From the NCBI RefSeq assembly GCF_002374315.1, contig NZ_NWUX01000018.1, forward strand, positions 1 to 39,352: DNA of 39,352 nucleotides, written 5' to 3'. Below the pieces are notes generated by a model. It did not search any database, was not told where the DNA came from, and worked only from the letters and a program-made list of their open reading frames with translations. The translations under genes were made by a program, and so were the position numbers. How positions within the stretch are numbered: the first letter of the stretch is position 1; each line of letters starts with the position of its first letter. The stretch is from Vreelandella nigrificans. GTDB taxonomy: Bacteria; Pseudomonadota; Gammaproteobacteria; Pseudomonadales; Halomonadaceae. This document shows positions 34,869-39,352 of the stretch, piece by piece.

Positions 34869-37676
34869 ATGCACGGACTGTTAAGACGCCTGTTCGCTCC
34901 TCGGTGGCAACACCCCGATCCCGAGGTGCGTCTGAAGGCACTCAACCAGCTAGACCCACAGCAACCAACGCAGCGGGACGCGTTAAAAACCTTAACCGAG
35001 GATGGCAGCGATACTATTCAGCTAGCCGCCCTGTTAGCCCTTGACGACATTCAAGGGCTTATAAGTGGCTACGCTAAGCGTCCACAGGATGAGGCATGGT
35101 TAAACGCTGTCTGCCAACGTTTAACCGGAGTAGAGGGGCACATTGACTTAACCCAGCGCCAAGCTCTGGTCGCACAGCTATCGGAACCGCGACTGCTAAA
35201 TACAATTGCGCTGCAAGGTGACAACCTTGACTTGCGCCTCACCGCCCTGTCACAGCTAAGCGATGAACACGATCTGATTCACCAAGCATGCCATAACGGT
35301 GTCGCTGCCGTACGCCACCAGGCAGCCCAGCGTATTGAAAATGAAGAAAGCCTCAAACAGCTGTTAAAAGAGGCACGTAGAGATCGCCAGGTGGTGCGCC
35401 TCGCACGAGACAAACTCACCCAATTGCGTAACGATGCCGAGTGGCTAACCGAGCAACAAGCCCAGCGTGAACAGCTACTGAAGCAGCTTGAAAAGCACGC
35501 TAACGCGCCTTGGGAACCGCTATACGGCGGACGTTTTCGGCATTTAGAACGAGAATGGCAAAACCTGGAACATCCTTCCAGCACCGATCAAGAAGAGCGT
35601 TTCCAGCAAGCCATTCTTAGCTGCCGTAAAACCCTTCATGATCATGAAACACAAGAGCAAGCTCGCCAACAAAGCCTGATACGCCGAGCAGAGGCAGAAA
35701 GCACCCGCGATAAATTACTAGAAGGATTAGAAGAAACCCTCGATGGCTTACGCCAAGCCAGCGAAGTAAGCGCGCAAGATATTGATAGCCTGCGAGCCCA
35801 GCGACAGCTACTTGGGCAACGCTGGCAAACACTCTCAGACCTGCACCCACCCAGCAACACCATTCAGCAACGCTACACCCATGCATTAACTCACTATGAG
35901 AACTACATGGAAGCATGGCAACGCTGGAGCGAGACTGAGAGCATACTTGAAAGTGCTTTATCCACGAATGATCATCCTAGTATCCGTCAGCATATTAAGC
36001 GGTGTGCATGGCCGGATGAACTGGCACCACCGGCACTGTTAAAAAGTGCCCAGACAGCACTTCGCGCTGAAGCCATCATTGAACAACGCAAGACTCCCTC
36101 CCTGAGCGCGATTACTGCCGAGCTCGATAACTTTGAACACTTACTTGAACGTGGCGCCTTCAAAAGTGCCAGCCGTTTACATCAGCGCCTTAAACCCTCG
36201 CTAGACACACTCACAAACGAGGACGCAAAACCCCACAAAGCACGCCTTAAACACCTTGGCGCTCAGCTAGCAGAGCTTCGCGATTGGCGGGGCTTTGTGG
36301 CAGGCCCCAAGAGAGAACAGCTTTGTGCCAGCATTGACGCGCTTGCAGACGACCAATACATGGCCGAAGAAGCCCTTGACCGCCATCACCGACAACTCGT
36401 GAAAGAGTGGAAGTCGCTTGGGGATGCCGCGGCAAACCGTGAACAGTCCGCGCGCTTCCGCGCCGCTTCCGACCGTATTCGTGAACGTCTAAAGCCATGG
36501 CTCAAACAGCTTACTCAAGAGCGTGACATCAACTTGCGTAGCCGTGAAGCATTATGCGAGCAGCTAGAAACTCTGCTTGACCAGCCTGCCGAAGACGCTG
36601 ACCCCGATATGCTGCGAGAGATTCGAGATAAAGCCCGCCATCAGTGGCGTGACTACAGCCCTGTCCCCCGCGAACAAGCCGAGGCTGTCGGCCGACGATT
36701 TGGTAAAATCCGTCACCGGTTACAACTGCTTATAGATCAGCGTGCTGAGCAGATTGGTCAGCAAAAGCGGGCACTGATTGAGCAGGTACAGGCACTACAA
36801 AACGATAGTGAACAACCGTTGGCAAAACGTATTACGCAAACCAAGCAGCTCCAGCAACAGTGGCGCCAACTTGGCCGGGCGCCCAAAGGTGAAGAACAAA
36901 CACTATGGAAGAACTTTCGCCACGCCTGCGATCAGTTATTTGCCCAACGCGATGCACATAAAAGTGAGCAAGCGGCACGCCAGCAACAGCAGTTAGACAA
37001 CATGCAAGCGCTGATTGATCAAATGGACAGTTGGCAACCTACCCACGCCAACGAAGCCACCATACTTGACGATTACCTTAAGCAAGCCAGCAAGCTTGAG
37101 CCATTACCACACAACCGGCGTAGTGATGGTATGCAACGACGTTTAAGCGGCATTGTTCGTGCCAGACGAGAACGTTTAAGCCGCCTTGCCGTGGCAGATA
37201 CAGTTCAACAATGGCAAGCCCTGTTACCACTGATAAAAGCGCACATTGCTGCCGACCAGCAAGCACTAGCAGGTGAAACCACAGCGGAGATAGATGCATC
37301 ATCTCTGCTCAATACCAAGCTACCGACGGCCTTTACCGATGCCCACCAGCAGCGCAACGTAGCCCGACAGGCAACATCAGCGCCTCTTTCTGCTGAGCAA
37401 CTCACAGCCTTAGAGGATGATCTCGCCCGCTTGCGCGTACATCTATCTCTCTTAGCTCTAGGCAGCGTCAAGCAGCGCGATGAGCCGCTCCGATTAGCTA
37501 TCCAGGTAGAGCGTTTAAACGAAGGGCTGCATAGCGAACGCAGTCGTGCAGAGGAGATCATCGACGTTTTAGCAGCACTGCTTGCACTAGGCCCAATGCC
37601 CCTAGCGCTTTGGGAAAAGGAAGTAAAAGAGTTGGATAGCTTACTAAACCGTTTATCACGCGTACCGCATCCCTAA
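34869..37676 (+). CDS. Large DUF349 repeat protein with HEAT-like N-terminus
   Basis: A 935-residue, highly charged, nearly all-alpha soluble protein of unknown function. The first 190 residues resemble HEAT-like repeats (PEVRLKALNQLD, LRLTALSQL and VAAVRHQAAQRI, each about 12-14 residues). The rest consists of repeated DUF349 modules with the pattern W..L, spacer, RF..A.......: near 224-255 (REWQNLEH then ERFQQA), 512-545 (EWKSLGD then ARFRAASDRI), 592-625 (QWRDYSP then RRFGKIRHRL) and 665-700 (QWRQLGR then LWKNFRHACDQLF). No enzyme motif, signal peptide or membrane segment is seen. It is divergent from minC and apparently monocistronic. A scaffold or RNA/protein-binding role is plausible but not shown. 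Confidence 0.85.
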   Translation: MHGLLRRLFAPRWQHPDPEVRLKALNQLDPQQPTQRDALKTLTEDGSDTIQLAALLALDDIQGLISGYAKRPQDEAWLNAVCQRLTGVEGHIDLTQRQALVAQLSEPRLLNTIALQGDNLDLRLTALSQLSDEHDLIHQACHNGVAAVRHQAAQRIENEESLKQLLKEARRDRQVVRLARDKLTQLRNDAEWLTEQQAQREQLLKQLEKHANAPWEPLYGGRFRHLEREWQNLEHPSSTDQEERFQQAILSCRKTLHDHETQEQARQQSLIRRAEAESTRDKLLEGLEETLDGLRQASEVSAQDIDSLRAQRQLLGQRWQTLSDLHPPSNTIQQRYTHALTHYENYMEAWQRWSETESILESALSTNDHPSIRQHIKRCAWPDELAPPALLKSAQTALRAEAIIEQRKTPSLSAITAELDNFEHLLERGAFKSASRLHQRLKPSLDTLTNEDAKPHKARLKHLGAQLAELRDWRGFVAGPKREQLCASIDALADDQYMAEEALDRHHRQLVKEWKSLGDAAANREQSARFRAASDRIRERLKPWLKQLTQERDINLRSREALCEQLETLLDQPAEDADPDMLREIRDKARHQWRDYSPVPREQAEAVGRRFGKIRHRLQLLIDQRAEQIGQQKRALIEQVQALQNDSEQPLAKRITQTKQLQQQWRQLGRAPKGEEQTLWKNFRHACDQLFAQRDAHKSEQAARQQQQLDNMQALIDQMDSWQPTHANEATILDDYLKQASKLEPLPHNRRSDGMQRRLSGIVRARRERLSRLAVADTVQQWQALLPLIKAHIAADQQALAGETTAEIDASSLLNTKLPTAFTDAHQQRNVARQATSAPLSAEQLTALEDDLARLRVHLSLLALGSVKQRDEPLRLAIQVERLNEGLHSERSRAEEIIDVLAALLALGPMPLALWEKEVKELDSLLNRLSRVPHP

Positions 37677-37772
37677 CTTAACAGCACGAAAAAGAACAGT
37701 AAAAAAAGCACGCTGATGTGGCAGCGACATAACTAGCAACATAACAACAAGCGCACTACCCGCACTACCGAA

Positions 37773-37796
37773 AACGGGAAGCCATAGCCTCCCGTT
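37773..37796 (-). terminator. Likely bidirectional terminator between phaB and the DUF349 gene
   Basis: AACGGGA (37773-37779) pairs with TCCCGTT (37790-37796), with further GGC/GCC-like pairing inside. It lies between two convergent genes. The T-run is short on both strands. Confidence 0.6.
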
Positions 37797-37828
37797 ATTC
37801 TCACTCTTTAGGCAACGCTAGAACAACT

Positions 37829-38575
37829 TCACCCCATAAACTGGCCGCCGTTGATATCAATATTAGCGCCCGTAATAAAACCAGACTCCTTATCAGCCAG
37901 GAAGGCTACCAGGCGCCCGATCTCTTCAGGCGTGCCATAACGCTTCACAGGAATAGTTTCACGAATAGCCTCCCGTACCTGCTCGGGAATTTTCATAATC
38001 ATATCGGTAGCAATGTAACCCGGTGAAATAGTATTCACGGTAATGCCTTTCGTCGCTGTTTCCTGAGCAAGCGACATTGTTAGCCCATGCATGCCCGCCT
38101 TTGCGGCCGCGTAATTTACCTGACCAAATTGTCCCTTACGGCCATTGATCGACGAAATATTGATAATGCGCCCATAACCATGCTCCAGCATCATTTCAAT
38201 GACACTGCGGCACGTATTGAAAACGCTGTTAAGGTTTGTATCGATAACCTGATACCACTGCTCATACGACATCTTTTTCATAGTGCCATCGCGGGTGATA
38301 CCGGCACAGTTGACCAAAACACTAATTGGGCCATGCTTTTCATTGATGTCGCGAGCGGCTTCTAGGCAAGCACCGTGATCGGAAAGATCAACACCCGATA
38401 AAGCAATGTTGTTATAACCGTCGGCTTGCTGGGTTTCCAGCCAGGTCTTGGCTTTTTCGGGGTTGTGATACCCCGCGACTACCACATAACCTGCATCTGC
38501 CAACGATCGGCAAATTGCCGTTCCGATACCACCAGTTCCACCAGTTACCCAGGCGACGGGGGCTTGATTGGCCAT
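37829..38575 (-). CDS. phaB: Acetoacetyl-CoA reductase (PhaB)
   Basis: An NADPH-dependent short-chain dehydrogenase that makes (R)-3-hydroxybutyryl-CoA for polyhydroxybutyrate. The 248-residue protein has the TGGTGGIG cofactor motif (11-18), NCAG (89-92), the catalytic Ser near 141-142 (NISSING), Tyr155 and Lys159 (NYAAAKAG), and the PGYIATDM loop seen in PhaB. FabG is the main alternative; the GYHNPEKAKTW segment after the second strand and SINGRKGQFGQVNY favour PhaB. GGGAGG precedes the ATG at 38575. The PHA synthase and thiolase genes are not in the window. Its upstream region is rich in repeats. Confidence 0.9.
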   Translation of the reverse strand: MANQAPVAWVTGGTGGIGTAICRSLADAGYVVVAGYHNPEKAKTWLETQQADGYNNIALSGVDLSDHGACLEAARDINEKHGPISVLVNCAGITRDGTMKKMSYEQWYQVIDTNLNSVFNTCRSVIEMMLEHGYGRIINISSINGRKGQFGQVNYAAAKAGMHGLTMSLAQETATKGITVNTISPGYIATDMIMKIPEQVREAIRETIPVKRYGTPEEIGRLVAFLADKESGFITGANIDINGGQFMG

Positions 38576-38636
38576 TGACTACCTCCCTGATATGACAAAT
38601 GACTTGGACATTAACGCTATTATTTCATCGCAAGCC

Positions 38637-38739
38637 ATTCTAATAAGCGCTCAAGCGCTTTTATCGCAAACAGTAAGTCGCTTTTTTTCTTATGCGACAT
38701 ACCAACAGTAAGCTTTTTGTTATGCTTAGTGAAAGCATA
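38637..38739 (-). promoter_or_regulatory. Repeat-rich upstream region of phaB, possible operators
   Basis: A TAGAAT (-10-like, 38642-38637, minus) is directly preceded by a perfect palindrome AAGCGCT-CA-AGCGCTT (38645-38660) where the spacer would be. Further upstream are an imperfect direct repeat starting AACAGTAAG (38669 and 38704, each followed by a T-run and TTATGC) and a hairpin TATGCTT/AAGCATA (38721-38739). No good -35 is seen. Confidence 0.4.
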
Positions 38740-38808
38740 GCTTTACTCTATCAATGTTGCAGCACGATGAAAGCCCCAAGCCGCATTTCTACCGTTTCAT
38801 GCAGGGGG

Positions 38809-38836
38809 TTGACTTACCGTGAAAAATGCGTAGAAT
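38809..38836 (+). promoter_or_regulatory. Sigma-70 promoter of tRNA-fMet
   Basis: TTGACT (38809-38814), a 16-bp spacer and TAGAAT (38831-38836), ending 14 bp before the mature tRNA 5' end. Confidence 0.8.
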
Positions 38837-38850
38837 ACGCAACACGTTGA

Positions 38851-38927
<77 letters not shown>

Positions 38928-38938
38928 ATATTGTGAGA

Positions 38939-38973
38939 GGCAGATCAGTTTCATTACTGATCTGCCTTTTTTT
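38939..38973 (+). terminator. Intrinsic terminator of tRNA-fMet
   Basis: GGCAGATCAGT (38939-38949) and ACTGATCTGCC (38956-38966) form a perfect 11-bp stem with a six-base loop, followed by seven T residues. Confidence 0.93.
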
Positions 38974-39124
38974 GTTTTGTACTATTTCTCCCCGCTCGCT
39001 AATTGCTTTTCAAAGCAGCCACGGTAAGCCTATGGTGACACTGCTCACATGCTAAAACGGCAATGGTATCCAGTGGCCACTTCTCTTTTTCATCACTGCC
39101 TTCTTACCGCTAACGTTTAATTGT

Positions 39125-39352
39125 TCATGCCAGCCGAGCATTCGCTCTAAACGGAAACGTAGGATAAGCCTGTTGGCTAGCGGTAGGTACCGCCACGCCA
39201 AAACGCTTTTCGATATCGCCCATCTCAATAAACTTCTCGCCACGCTGGTAAGCGGCACGTAAATGCTCGCTTAGCTCGTTAACCGCCGCCGAAGGCTTGG
39301 CCCATTGGGATTCGGGTAAGGGCTTCGACCACTCGGCTAACCAGTCGCTGGG
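39125..39352 (-). CDS. C-terminal 75 residues of an unrecognised protein (cut by window edge)
   Basis: An open frame enters from the right edge on the minus strand and stops with TGA at 39127-39125. The visible residues include SDWLAEWSKPLPESQWAKP and then a helical NELSEHLRAAYQRGEKFIEM segment. Codon use looks like that of neighbouring genes and the frame is open to the edge, so it is probably real. I do not recognise the family. A shorter overlapping frame (39052-39258) in another register is less convincing. It is convergent with tRNA-fMet. Confidence 0.5.
   Translation of the reverse strand, partial: PSDWLAEWSKPLPESQWAKPSAAVNELSEHLRAAYQRGEKFIEMGDIEKRFGVAVPTASQQAYPTFPFRANARLA

Noticed and set aside
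39052..39258. 68-codon frame near the right edge on the minus strand
   Set aside because: It overlaps the frame open to the window edge in another register, and its Arg/Leu/Trp-rich product shows no family features.

Overview
The window is a continuous stretch of chromosome from a gammaproteobacterium. It most resembles Halomonadaceae (Halomonas or a relative). This rests on recalled gene order and protein flavour, not on a database search: an ffh/ypjD/corB cluster, a xerD-dsbC-hom-thrC-recJ operon, minC with minDE, a PHB-pathway acetoacetyl-CoA reductase, moderate-to-high GC and many GTG/TTG starts. No phage, insertion sequence, integron or CRISPR array is visible. Almost everything is housekeeping, and the unusual items sit inside or between ordinary genes.

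Layout. 1-1.4 kb: the 5' part of ftsY (minus) with an in-frame hexanucleotide repeat, divergent from rsmD and zapB. 1.4-4.4 kb: an MFS transporter, bolA, a cryptic holD (psi subunit of the replicase) and rimI, closely packed on the minus strand. 4.5-7.6 kb: a small acidic protein, lysS, and prfB with the programmed +1 frameshift. 7.8-9.2 kb: fadL. 9.5-12.6 kb: a copper module, merR-copA plus a 23-codon membrane peptide. 12.6-19.6 kb (minus): yitT-type membrane protein, then xerD-dsbC-hom-thrC-recJ. 19.6-21.9 kb (minus): rpsP-rimM-trmD-rplS with a structured leader before rplS. 22.2-26 kb: ffh divergent from ypjD and a CorB-type protein. 26-31 kb: a plsC-type acyltransferase and a TetR regulator (minus), divergent from a SRAP-domain gene translationally coupled to a periplasmic M16 peptidase. 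31-34.7 kb (minus): sbcB, minE, minD, minC. 34.9-37.7 kb: a large DUF349 protein. 37.8-38.6 kb (minus): phaB. 38.85 kb: initiator tRNA. The right edge holds the 3' end of an unrecognised gene.

How the genes work together. Translation and protein targeting dominate: RF2, LysRS, S16, L19, RimM, TrmD, RsmD, RimI, Ffh, FtsY and tRNA-fMet. DNA maintenance and division form a second theme: psi, RecJ, ExoI, XerD, ZapB and MinCDE. The copper module couples a metal-sensing MerR regulator to its own exporter on one transcript.

The most interesting observation is the SRAP gene at 27477-28163. It keeps the fold motifs of the YedK/HMCES abasic-site crosslinking family, but all four catalytic positions are replaced (Cys2 to Thr, Asn75 to Cys, Glu105 to Ile, His160 to Thr by hand alignment to E. 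coli YedK). It shares a TAATG stop-start junction with the M16 peptidase gene. Other items worth checking are the cryptic psi subunit, the 23-residue peptide coupled to copA, a 15-bp tandem repeat that multiplies the stop codon of the M16 gene, and the rplS leader. All functional statements are hand-read from sequence; no searches were run.
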